Origin: SIAQ01 sp964484265
GTDB taxonomy: Bacteria > Planctomycetota > Planctomycetia > Gemmatales > Gemmataceae
Assembly (NCBI GenBank): GCA_964484265.1
Contig: CAZAFH010000017.1
Location: 22,612 to 86,611, forward strand
DNA length: 64,000 nucleotides
Reading direction: 5' to 3'
Part shown: piece by piece, positions 16,702-24,215 of the stretch
Position numbering within the stretch: position 1 is the stretch's first letter
Layout of the letters: every line of letters begins with the position of its first letter
Notes under the pieces: model-generated
The model's input: the letters and a program-made list of their open reading frames with translations, nothing else
The model's database searches: none
What the model was told of the DNA's origin: nothing
Position numbers and translations under genes: made by a program

Positions 16702-17055
16702 TCAAAGTGGTTTTCGCGTCATGCGTTCGAGTCCGTTCGGGATGTCAATCGGCATTGCCAATAGCGTGAGCGCGAGCGTCTTACCCTGGGTGTCGATGCG
16801 CAGCGATCGGCTCGCGCCGCCGGCGAGAATGTCGTAAAGCAGGAAATTCAGCGCGAGTACGTTTGCTGCCTCAAAGCGCTCGACTCGGCTTGGCTGCATC
16901 GGAGCGAAATACGCGGCGACAACCTCGGCGGTGAGATTGGCACGCAGCCAATCGAAACCTTCGGGCGTGTAGGCGATGACGGCGATATTGGCGTGGTTGC
17001 CCTTGTCGCCGCTTCGGCCATGAGCGATCGTGCTCAACATGATTTTCTCGTTCAT
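16702..17055 (-). CDS. AtuA C-terminal-like (ferredoxin-fold) protein
   Basis: A 117-residue protein beginning MNEKIMLSTIAHGRSGDKGN, then HANIAVIAYTPEGFDWLR and NVLALNFLLYDILAGGASRS. This is the small domain that is the C-terminal part of longer AtuA proteins; here it is a separate gene. Its ATG overlaps the stop of the AtuA gene (ATGA, 17052-17055), a clear translational coupling, so the two products probably form one complex. The frame is open upstream to 17109, but that part overlaps AtuA and is not preferred. Confidence 0.85.
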   Translation of the reverse strand: MNEKIMLSTIAHGRSGDKGNHANIAVIAYTPEGFDWLRANLTAEVVAAYFAPMQPSRVERFEAANVLALNFLLYDILAGGASRSLRIDTQGKTLALTLLAMPIDIPNGLERMTRKPL

Positions 17056-18386
17056 GATAAGACCTCCACGCATGCTTGCAGGGCCGATTTTGCGATCAGC
17101 GCCGGCCAATACGCGAACACCTCGCGCACGGCGGGGCGTCCGGTCGTGTAGCCCGTGACGCCGGGCGGTCCCGATGTGACCAGCGGCGCGAACTCCTTCG
17201 CGAATCGCTCGACCTTCGATTTCTGCGCATCATGCACGGCGACTCGCAGCACTACCTCCGGAGGATTCGCCGGCACGACGGCGACGCCCGGAGCACACGC
17301 GCCGGCGCCGAGGCATTCAATATTGCTGCGATCAAACGTGCAGCCCGTCCGCTCGAGCAAGGCGGCGCCTGCGCGTTTCGCCTTGGCGATGGCCTCCGGA
17401 CCGGCGATGACAAGCGTGCCGCTCGCGCTGAACCCGTCCCGATAGGCGATGGAGACTTTGTACGTGTCGGTTGCCGGCTTGCCTTTGGCAGAATGCACGC
17501 GCATTGTCCGTGCTTTGACGGCATCCAGAGCGACGCTCGTGAAATCCACGACGACGTCGGGCGTCATGTACCGCGCGGGGTCGGCGACCTCGTAGAGCAG
17601 TTGCTCGATCAGTGTCTCGCGATTGACGCCCGGACCAGAATCGGAACTGATCGTGAAGCTGCCGTCTGGGGCGAAGTCGGCATAGGGATAGCCGATATCC
17701 GAATAATCCTGTACTTCCCGCCAGTTGCACCACAGCCCGCCGCATACCTGGGAACCGCATTCGATGAGATGCCCTGCCACGCTGGCGCCGCACAGGCGGT
17801 CCCAGTCGGTCCAACCCCAACCGAAGGTGTGCACTACGGGGCCGACCGTCAGCGAGGCGTCGGCGACGCGGCCGGTGATAACGATATCAGCCCCGCGCGA
17901 TAATGCCTCGGCGATCGGCTGAGCGCCGAGGTAAGCGTTCGCACTGACGACGCGCGGCCTGATCGACGCCAGGGCGGCGCCAGTGTCGAGATTGGTCAAC
18001 GCGTGATGCTCGAGCAGCGTGTCGAGCCGAGGCAACAAGTCGTCGCCCGAAACGACGGCAACCTTCCTGGCGAGACCTGCCGTGTCAAGGATCGCCTTCG
18101 CCTTGCGCGCGCAGCCCAGCGGATTCATGCCGCCGGCATTGGTGACGATCCTTAGCTTCGGTTGTTTGGCGAGAGTCGGCGTCAGGCGTTCGAGCACGTC
18201 GAGAAAGTCGCCGGCATAACCCGCGTCGGGGTCACGCTGCTTCTGCAAGGCGAGAATCGACATCGTCAGCTCGGCCAGATATTCGAGCGTCAGGTAGTCG
18301 AGGCTGCCACGCTCGGCGAGACGCAGCGGCGCGTCGATATTGTCGCCCCAGAATCCGCAAGCATTGCCAATGCGAAGGGTGGACAT
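17052..18386 (-). CDS. Acyclic terpene utilisation AtuA family protein (DUF1446)
   Basis: A 444-residue protein: MSTLRIGNACGFWGDNID, LDYLTLEYLAELTMSIL, VTNAGGMNPLGCARKA and GADIVITGRVADASLTVGP are the DUF1446/AtuA signature blocks. In Pseudomonas AtuA belongs to the citronellol/geraniol (acyclic terpene) catabolic gene set, but its chemical role is unsettled and homologues are widespread in organisms with branched acyl-CoA breakdown. The ATG at 18386 is chosen over a TTG at 18401. No AtuC/AtuF carboxylase subunits lie nearby; only the small C-terminal-like gene and a hydratase follow. Confident on family, weak on pathway. Confidence 0.9.
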   Translation of the reverse strand: MSTLRIGNACGFWGDNIDAPLRLAERGSLDYLTLEYLAELTMSILALQKQRDPDAGYAGDFLDVLERLTPTLAKQPKLRIVTNAGGMNPLGCARKAKAILDTAGLARKVAVVSGDDLLPRLDTLLEHHALTNLDTGAALASIRPRVVSANAYLGAQPIAEALSRGADIVITGRVADASLTVGPVVHTFGWGWTDWDRLCGASVAGHLIECGSQVCGGLWCNWREVQDYSDIGYPYADFAPDGSFTISSDSGPGVNRETLIEQLLYEVADPARYMTPDVVVDFTSVALDAVKARTMRVHSAKGKPATDTYKVSIAYRDGFSASGTLVIAGPEAIAKAKRAGAALLERTGCTFDRSNIECLGAGACAPGVAVVPANPPEVVLRVAVHDAQKSKVERFAKEFAPLVTSGPPGVTGYTTGRPAVREVFAYWPALIAKSALQACVEVLS

Positions 18387-18438
18387 TGGGAGAGGTTCCA
18401 AATAGGTGATGATTCGGTGCTCATCTTGGAGGAAACAG

Positions 18439-19230
18439 CTACGAGCCCTTTAGTCCGGCTTTTCGCACGACATCATCGACCCACTTCTTGTCGCGTTTCG
18501 ACAATGGCGGCGGACATACCTCGTATACCAGGCGCTCATCAAATCGGCCCGCAATGTAACACTCGTTCACGATGCATTGTAGATCAACGGTCAGGTCTGG
18601 ATCGTTGCCGGCAAGAGGGACCGTGAATCGGGGCAGACGACTTCGAAGGGATGCGGGCCAAACGTTGAACCGGTTCTGCCAACCGCCGCGATGCAGACAG
18701 ACGAGATACTCGAATCCGTCGGATTGCAATCGTTCCGCAGGAACAGCAACCGTATGCCGCCCGGCGCGCAGCAGGTCAATCTCCACGAAGTGTGCCGTGC
18801 TGGCTAGCATCTCTTGTTGTTTTTCAAGGTAGAGATCTCTCCCTCGCCCTGGGTTTTTGTTGGTCGGGCTCAGAATCTCGATCACGGATACAAGCATGCC
18901 GGGCTTGCGCGCCAGATGTATTTCGACGAACGACTCTCGAAAATCGGTTGCTGGAAAATGGATGTCAATCGCTGGGTCCGCTTCGAGAACTGCCGTCGCA
19001 ACTCCGGCATCGCGCGGTCTCTTTCGTTTTCGGCGCGTGACCTGCACATCGGGATAACGAGCGGTAGGCGGTTCAATCAAATAGACGCGTTCCTCGATCG
19101 ATGCCACATAACCTCGCGGCAAGTTGCGATTCAGGTCCATCCAGAGCAATGAAATGAGCCCGCCATGCACGGTGGGCCAAAGATCAGGCTCCTCAAGGAA
19201 TGGATTCATTCCCGGAAACGGGTTAGGCAT
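18439..19230 (-). CDS. DUF4058 family protein
   Basis: A 263-residue protein starting MPNPFPGMNPFLEEPDLWPT, the diagnostic opening of DUF4058, followed by LPRGYVASIEERVYLIEPP, RYPDVQV and FVEIHLARKPGMLVSVIEIL and LSPTNKNPGRGRDLY. The central IEILSPTNK....Y..K block resembles a PD-(D/E)XK-like core (E...K), but no nuclease activity is established for the family. Abundant in cyanobacteria and planctomycetes. It lies 52 bases upstream of the AtuA gene on the same strand, so cotranscription is possible, though a functional link is doubtful. Confidence 0.9.
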   Translation of the reverse strand: MPNPFPGMNPFLEEPDLWPTVHGGLISLLWMDLNRNLPRGYVASIEERVYLIEPPTARYPDVQVTRRKRKRPRDAGVATAVLEADPAIDIHFPATDFRESFVEIHLARKPGMLVSVIEILSPTNKNPGRGRDLYLEKQQEMLASTAHFVEIDLLRAGRHTVAVPAERLQSDGFEYLVCLHRGGWQNRFNVWPASLRSRLPRFTVPLAGNDPDLTVDLQCIVNECYIAGRFDERLVYEVCPPPLSKRDKKWVDDVVRKAGLKGS

Positions 19231-19241
19231 CGGGAACCCCC

Positions 19242-19357
19242 TTAGCTATCGGCTTTTAGCTATCAGCTTTCAGCCAATCATTACTGCACCGAATCAACAC
19301 TTCGCGACGTCAATTAAAGCATACCATGTTCGGCTGATAGCTGATAGCTGATAGCTT
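19242..19357. repeat. Inverted repeat, AGCTATCAGC family (second copy)
   Basis: TTAGCTATCGGCTTTTAGC with TATCAGCTTTCAGCC on one side and CGGCTGATAGCTGATAGCTG plus ATAGCTTCT on the other, loop about 55 bases. It spans the whole gap between the DUF4058 gene and the stop codon of the methyltransferase gene, and shares arm sequence with 5844-5992. Confidence 0.8.
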
Positions 19358-20530
19358 CTAAACCACCCGACAGAACACCGCCTTGAGGTATCGACTCTCA
19401 GGTACGTGCACGAGATACGGATGGTCGGCGGCGGCGCCGGTGATTTTGAGCACCTGTAGCGTTCGCCCTGCTTGCCAGGCGGATCGGCGCAGGGTCTCCA
19501 AATACATCTCCTCGCTGATGAGCCCCGTGCACGAGCAGGTCAAGAAGATGCCGCCCGGCGCGACGGCTTGTAGCGCGAGCTTGTTCATGTCGAAGTATTT
19601 TTTGAGGGCAAAGTCGATTTCCTCTCGGTCGCGCGTCTGTTTCGACGGATCAAGCACGACGACATCAAAGCGCTGTCCCGAGGGCAGAATGTCGCGCAGC
19701 CAGGTGAACAGGTCGCCCTGCACGAACCGTACGCGAGCCTGATTGAGGTTCGCGTTCTGCTTGGCCAGCGCGATGACCTGTTCGTCGAGATCGACGCCGA
19801 CGACCTCTTCCGCCTTGCCCAGTGCCTTCGCGTAAACCGAAAAGCCTCCCGTGTTGCAGCACAGGTCGAGCACGCTCTTGCCTTGACAGAAGCCGGCGAG
19901 ATATTTTCGGTTGTCGCGTTGATCGACGAAGAACCCCGTCTTGTGCTTGCTGCCCGGCGCGACACGAAAACGCAATCCATGCTCCGTGATGATGCTCGGC
20001 GCCGGCGCTTCCGGCGTATGGCAGTCGAACGATTCCTGCTTCTGCACATGCTCCTCGGCAAACCAATAAAACGAGCTTTCCGGGAATTGCCCGGCGAGAA
20101 TGTCCATGATCGTTTGCCGAACGCGAAACATGCCGGCGGAGAAAAATTCGACGACGATCATGCTGCCGAAGCGATCGACGACCAAGCCGCTCAATCCGTC
20201 GCCTTCGGAGTGGACCAGCCGATAGGCCGTCGTCACCTCGTCGAGTTTGAGCATCTGCCGGCGTAGTTCCACGGCAAGGTTGAGCTTCCGCTGGAAAAAG
20301 TCTGCGTCGATCGACTCGTTCTTATCGGAGGTTAGCACGCGCAGCGTGATTCGGGAATGGCCGTTATAGAAACCGCGCCCGACCCAGGTATTATCTCGAT
20401 CAACAATGTCAACAATGGTCCCGGGCGGCAGCCGCTCGGCCGGTTTCTCGACCATCTTCTGGAAAATCCAGGGATGGGACGATCGCCGGACGATCTTCAG
20501 TTTGACTTGTGGCAGGGTTGGAGTCATCAT
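19358..20530 (-). CDS. RlmI-type class I SAM-dependent rRNA (cytosine-C5) methyltransferase
   Basis: A 390-residue protein. PUA-like N-terminus (KIVRRSSHPWIFQKMVE, GTIVDIVDRDNTWVGRGFYN), central RlmI-type domain (YRLVHSEGDGLSGLVVDRF) and a Rossmann methyltransferase domain with VLDLCCNTGGFSVYAKALG (motif I, about 222-240), GVDLDEQ, VVLDPSKQ (motif IV, DPS where DPP is usual) and TCSCTGLISEE carrying the motif VI cysteine. This is the layout of 23S rRNA m5C1962 methyltransferase RlmI/YccW; the precise target is inferred. The frame is open to 20698, but the ATG pair at 20527-20530 starts the recognisable protein; the upstream part covers a repeat arm. Confidence 0.88.
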   Translation of the reverse strand: MMTPTLPQVKLKIVRRSSHPWIFQKMVEKPAERLPPGTIVDIVDRDNTWVGRGFYNGHSRITLRVLTSDKNESIDADFFQRKLNLAVELRRQMLKLDEVTTAYRLVHSEGDGLSGLVVDRFGSMIVVEFFSAGMFRVRQTIMDILAGQFPESSFYWFAEEHVQKQESFDCHTPEAPAPSIITEHGLRFRVAPGSKHKTGFFVDQRDNRKYLAGFCQGKSVLDLCCNTGGFSVYAKALGKAEEVVGVDLDEQVIALAKQNANLNQARVRFVQGDLFTWLRDILPSGQRFDVVVLDPSKQTRDREEIDFALKKYFDMNKLALQAVAPGGIFLTCSCTGLISEEMYLETLRRSAWQAGRTLQVLKITGAAADHPYLVHVPESRYLKAVFCRVV

Positions 20531-20538
20531 TATCCATT

Positions 20539-20574
20539 CAAGCCCAATTGGTGAGCGCAGCGAACCCTTGGGAT
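20539..20574. repeat. Single arm of the GGTGAGCGCAGCGAACC repeat family
   Basis: CAAGCCCAATTGGTGAGCGC followed by AGCGAACCCTTGGGAT matches one arm of the elements at 4621-4710 and 57400-57476, but the complementary arm is absent, so this is a half or truncated copy. It lies just upstream of the methyltransferase start. Confidence 0.7.
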
Positions 20575-20688
20575 AGCATCGCAGGGAGAATATTCGTATA
20601 ATTTTCCCAACAAGTTCCAATCGAATCGTCCTACTGATTCGTCTTATGTAAACAGATTTGTGTTTCCAAAGTTTTACGGAGTTTTGCG

Positions 20689-21939
20689 ATGCGTACATGG
20701 TTTAAGGGAGCGGCATTGGCGGCTCTCATTGCACTGATGCAGGTCGGGTCGGCTCAGGCGTTGCGAGTCGCGATGCCTGGCTTCAACATGGGGCCACAGC
20801 GCCTGGCGGATGCCGATGCAGTCGTCGTTGGCCGGGTCGTTGGCCTGGAGCCAATGGATGTGAAGGCCGATAGCATTGTTCCTGGCCAAGGAAAGATCAA
20901 TTACCGCATCGCAATCGTCCAGGTAACCGATGCGATTCGCGGCGTCAAGAAAGACGTGCAGACGATTCGCGTCGCCTTCATCGCGCCGGGCAATCCGGTC
21001 CCAGGAGTCGGCGGCGGTATCAACGGCGGCGGCGCTGCCGTGGTCGGCGGCGGTATCCAGATCCAGGTTCTCCCAGCCGTTCAACCTGGCCAACCCGCAC
21101 CGGCTGTTCAGCCTGTCCCGCAACCTGCCATTCAACCCCTTCCCCCGCAGATTGGCGGTCGTCGGCCCTTCATCGGTGGTATTGGCGGCATCCAACTCCA
21201 GGTCGGTCAGGACGGCATGTTCCTCCTCGCCAAGCACAAGACGGAAAACTTCTTCGTCGCGACCAATTTCAACACCTTCGTCAGCCGCGAAAACAACCCG
21301 AACTTCGACAACGAGGTCAAAGGCGCCAAGGCAATGGTCAGGGTGCTCGACAACCCGATGGCTGCCCTGAAGTCCAATGACCGCGAAGACCGCTACATGG
21401 CCGCCGCCGTCATGATCCAGAAGTACCGCATGCCGAGCAATCCGACCGGCATGCCGATGAAGCAAGTCGCCATCGACGCAGCCGAGAGCCGGCTGATCCT
21501 CAAGGGTCTTCAAGGCGCCGACTGGAAGACGACCACGTTCAATCGCAGCGTTCCCAACGCCTTTGAGTTGTTCAACAACCTCGGCCTGACGCCGAACGAT
21601 GGATACAAGCTCGTAAACGTCCGCACGCAGCAAGACATCGCGAGCGCGATGCAGAAATGGCTCGACGAGAACTCGGAAAAGTACGTTATCAAGAAGCTCG
21701 TCGTCGATCCGAACGCCAAGGTTCCGGTCATCCAGCCACTACCCGGCGTGATCCGTCCTGGCGTACAACCTCGTCCGGTCATTCGTCCGGGCGTCAAGAT
21801 TCAGATTCAACCAGGCAAAGCTCAGATTCTGCCCGTGCCGGCCCCGCAACCCCAACCCGCGCCGATCGAACTGAACGACGTGCAGATCGAACGAGCGATT
21901 CCGGTCCCAGCCGTTCCTGCACCGGTTCGCCGAAACTAG
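20689..21939 (+). CDS. Secreted Pro/Gln/Gly-rich protein of unknown function
   Basis: A 416-residue exported protein. The signal peptide (KGAALAALIALMQVGSAQA) is followed by a structured part (ADADAVVVGRVVGLEP..., TDAIRGVKKDVQTIRVAF) that looks like the beginning of a small beta-barrel domain, interrupted by Gly-rich (VGGGINGGGAAVVGGG) and Pro-rich (QPGQPAPAVQPVPQPAIQP) low-complexity tracts (about 105-165), then a second folded segment (FLLAKHKTENFFVATNFNTF) and a Pro-rich tail. I do not recognise a catalytic motif. Divergent from the methyltransferase gene and followed by a good terminator, so monocistronic. Confidence 0.8.
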   Translation: MRTWFKGAALAALIALMQVGSAQALRVAMPGFNMGPQRLADADAVVVGRVVGLEPMDVKADSIVPGQGKINYRIAIVQVTDAIRGVKKDVQTIRVAFIAPGNPVPGVGGGINGGGAAVVGGGIQIQVLPAVQPGQPAPAVQPVPQPAIQPLPPQIGGRRPFIGGIGGIQLQVGQDGMFLLAKHKTENFFVATNFNTFVSRENNPNFDNEVKGAKAMVRVLDNPMAALKSNDREDRYMAAAVMIQKYRMPSNPTGMPMKQVAIDAAESRLILKGLQGADWKTTTFNRSVPNAFELFNNLGLTPNDGYKLVNVRTQQDIASAMQKWLDENSEKYVIKKLVVDPNAKVPVIQPLPGVIRPGVQPRPVIRPGVKIQIQPGKAQILPVPAPQPQPAPIELNDVQIERAIPVPAVPAPVRRN

Positions 21940-21969
21940 TTCGCGGAAAGACCTCAACGCAACCAATGA

Positions 21970-22000
21970 GCCTCGGTCATCGCGACCGGGGCTTTTTTTT
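21970..22000 (+). terminator. Rho-independent terminator
   Basis: GCCTCGGTC / GACCGGGGC stem (one G-T pair) with loop ATCGC followed by eight T, 30 bases after the stop of the secreted protein gene. The clearest classical terminator of the window. Confidence 0.88.
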
Positions 22001-22007
22001 GATGATG

Positions 22008-22066
22008 ATCGTAAGCATCATGCTCCGCGTGATGAAATGCATTACGCGGAGTGTGATGCCTACGAT
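22008..22066. repeat. Inverted repeat ATCGTAAGCATCATGCTCCG
   Basis: Arms of 27 bases (ATCGTAAGCATCATGCTCCG + CGTGATG and CATTACGCGGAGTGTGATGC + CTACGAT) with a 5-base loop and about four mismatches. It directly follows the terminator; no other copy of this sequence is in the window. Confidence 0.8.
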
Positions 22067-22198
22067 AAAGGCTCTGCATCTTTTTGTGCTCTCGTCATTC
22101 CACGTTTTCGTTATTCGGTTTTTGGTTTTTCGCTCAAACCTTCTATTCTAAACTCCAACAATCGCACCCCAAACACACTCTCCGGGAGGGCCGACCTC

Positions 22199-23527
22199 AT
22201 GGCATCGAAGATTCGTATCACTCGCCGAGCGGCATTGAAGACCGCAGCCGCCGCGGGTATCGCCGCACCGTTTGTCTATTCCTCGATGGCTCACGCCGGC
22301 CCGAACGAGACGCTGCAACACGCTAGTTTTGGGGCGAATGGCATGGCGCTGGCCGACATTCGATCCTTGACGGCGAGCAAGAACCTCCGTCTCGTCGCCG
22401 TCGCGGAGGTCGATCTCGCTCGTGCCGCGGCTGTTCGCAAGCAATTCCCGACGGTGCGTGTCTACCAGGATTGGCGCCAATTGCTCGATAAGGAAAAAGG
22501 CCTGAATTCTTGCAATATCTCGACGCCGGACCACATGCACGCGCCGATCACCATGCGGGCGATGCAGCAGGGGCTGCACGTCTACACGCAGAAACCGCTG
22601 ACGCAGACGATCTACGAAGCCAGGCAACTGACGCGCGTCGCCCGTGAACGCCGAATCGTCACGCAGATGGGCATTCAGATTCATTCGCACGAAGTGCATC
22701 GCACGGTCGTGGCGATGGTGCAGGGCGGCGCGATCGGCAAAGTGCGCGAGGTGCATAGCTGGAGCAACAAGACCTGGGGCGACCGCGGCGTTCGACCCGA
22801 TCGCCGTGATCCGGTTCCTGGCGATTTCAACTGGGACCACTGGCTGGGTGTCGCGGCCGATCGACCGTTCCTGGGCGGCGGGTACTATCATCCAGGTAAC
22901 TGGCGCAAGCGTCTCGATTTCGGCACGGGAACGTTTGGCGACATGGGTTGCCATATTCTCGATCCGGTCTTTTCCGCGCTATCGCTGACGGCGCCGCTGT
23001 CGGTTCGTGCCGAGAGCGGTCAGGTCAACGCGCACAACTGGGGACTCGATTGCCGGGTGCAGTACACCTTCCCGGGCACGAAAGTCACGACGGATCGCGT
23101 CACGCTCACCTGGTACGACGGCGCCCAGCGCCCGCCCATGGAAGTGCGTCAGCGCATCGGCAAGCGACGGTTCAATGATCAGGGATCGATCTACATCGGC
23201 ACCGATGGCGTTCTCTACTCGCCGTACATCGCTCCGCCAGTTCTGCTGCCTGAAGAGAAATTCCGCGACTATCGCCGGCCGCAACCAGGCGGCAACAACC
23301 ACTACATCCAATGGGCGGACGCCTGCCGAGGCATGGGACAACCGTCCGCGCCGTTCTCCTACTCCGGCCCATTGACCGAAATGGTGTTGCTCGGCTGCCT
23401 GGCGACGCGCTTCCAGAAGACGACGCTCGAATGGGATGCCGCGAAAATGCAGGTCACCAACAACAAGGACGCGACGGCGCTGGTTCGCCGAACCTATCGC
23501 AAAGGCTGGGAAGTCAACGGACTGTAA
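22199..23527 (+). CDS. Tat-exported Gfo/Idh/MocA family oxidoreductase
   Basis: A 442-residue dehydrogenase-like protein with a twin-arginine leader (ITRRAALKTAAAAGIAAPFV). After it, the Rossmann part has VAVAEVDLARAAAVRKQFP, NISTPDHMHAPITMRAMQQG and HVYTQKPLTQTIYEARQL, where QKPL replaces the usual EKP(L/I); the C-terminal domain contains GGGYYHPGNWRKRLDFGTGTFGDMGCHI. Tat-exported members of this family are very numerous in planctomycetes and are thought to act on sugars outside the cytoplasm with bound cofactor. The ATG at 22199 begins the Tat leader; the upstream open frame has no feature of the family. Confidence 0.9.
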   Translation: MASKIRITRRAALKTAAAAGIAAPFVYSSMAHAGPNETLQHASFGANGMALADIRSLTASKNLRLVAVAEVDLARAAAVRKQFPTVRVYQDWRQLLDKEKGLNSCNISTPDHMHAPITMRAMQQGLHVYTQKPLTQTIYEARQLTRVARERRIVTQMGIQIHSHEVHRTVVAMVQGGAIGKVREVHSWSNKTWGDRGVRPDRRDPVPGDFNWDHWLGVAADRPFLGGGYYHPGNWRKRLDFGTGTFGDMGCHILDPVFSALSLTAPLSVRAESGQVNAHNWGLDCRVQYTFPGTKVTTDRVTLTWYDGAQRPPMEVRQRIGKRRFNDQGSIYIGTDGVLYSPYIAPPVLLPEEKFRDYRRPQPGGNNHYIQWADACRGMGQPSAPFSYSGPLTEMVLLGCLATRFQKTTLEWDAAKMQVTNNKDATALVRRTYRKGWEVNGL

Positions 23528-23535
23528 TCAAGAAC

Positions 23536-23610
23536 GGCGAGCGGGGGGCGTAAGCCCCCTGATTCTGTCGGGATTATCGAATCAGGGGGCTTACGCCCCC
23601 CCCGCTCGCC
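23536..23610. repeat. Inverted repeat, CCCCCTGATTCT family, intact copy
   Basis: GGCGAGCGGGGGGCGTAAGC + CCCCTGATTCT and the complementary arm GAATCAGGGGGCTTACGCCC + GCTCGCC, loop about 11 bases. It lies between the oxidoreductase and coaD genes. A decayed relative lies at 1442-1527. Confidence 0.85.
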
Positions 23611-23631
23611 AAAACTGGCGGGGCCAAAATC

Positions 23632-24129
23632 ATGCCGACTCTCCGCGTTGCCGTCTATCCTGGCACCTTTGACCCGGTGCATCTCGGCCATCTCGACGTC
23701 ATCAAACGCGGCGCCAGCCTCGTCGATCGACTCGTCGTCGCCGTCGGCGATAATCCGGAGAAAGCGCCGCTTTTCAATCAACAAGAACGCGTCGATCTGA
23801 TCAAGGCATCCACCAAGAGCTATCCCAACGTCGAGGTCCTCCCCTTTCACGGCCTCGCGGTCCGCTTCGTTCGCGAGATCGGCGCTCGGGTCATGCTTCG
23901 CGGCATCCGCACCACCAGCGACATGGAATACGAGTTCACCATGTCGATCATGAATGCCATGATGGACACCGAAATCGAAACGATCTTCCTGATGGCGAAG
24001 GAGCATTATTCTCACGTCAGCGGCACGCTCCTGCGCCAGATCGCCTGCATGGGCGGAAATCTCGAGCCGTTCGTCCCGCCCGAAATTCGCGACGTGTTGA
24101 TCGAGCGCGCGAAAAAATCGCAGCGATGA
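23632..24129 (+). CDS. coaD: Pantetheine-phosphate adenylyltransferase (CoaD)
   Basis: A 165-residue enzyme adenylating 4-phosphopantetheine in coenzyme A synthesis. It shows the nucleotidyltransferase motif YPGTFDPVHLGHLDVI (T/HxGH, about 10-25), VDRLVVAVGDNPEKAPLF, RGIRTTSDMEYEFTMSIMN and the second motif YSHVSGTLLRQIA (SSTxxR-like; here SGTLLR). Length is normal. GGGG is close to the ATG but no good ribosome binding site is evident. Standing alone between a repeat and a putative glycosidase. Confidence 0.95.
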   Translation: MPTLRVAVYPGTFDPVHLGHLDVIKRGASLVDRLVVAVGDNPEKAPLFNQQERVDLIKASTKSYPNVEVLPFHGLAVRFVREIGARVMLRGIRTTSDMEYEFTMSIMNAMMDTEIETIFLMAKEHYSHVSGTLLRQIACMGGNLEPFVPPEIRDVLIERAKKSQR

Positions 24130-24150
24130 CTTCTTTTCGGAATTCCTTAC

Positions 24151-24193
24151 TAGCGCTCGTCCGGGATATTGATGAGCGCAAAGCCGCAAGCGG
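24151..24193. repeat. Degenerate CGCTAAACG/CCGCAAGCGG-type inverted repeat
   Basis: TAGCGCTCGTCCGGG...GATGAGCGCAAAGCCGCAAGCGG is a decayed copy of the 34796-34857 type. It separates coaD from the true start of the next gene, and lengthens that ORF artificially. Confidence 0.5.
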
Positions 24194-24215
24194 AAAATTC
24201 ACGAGGAAACACCTC

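Noticed and set aside
20581..20688. TATAAT at 20597-20602 as a promoter for the secreted Pro/Gln-rich protein
   Set aside because: No acceptable -35 hexamer at 16-18 bases; the -10 match alone is not sufficient in AT-rich intergenic sequence.
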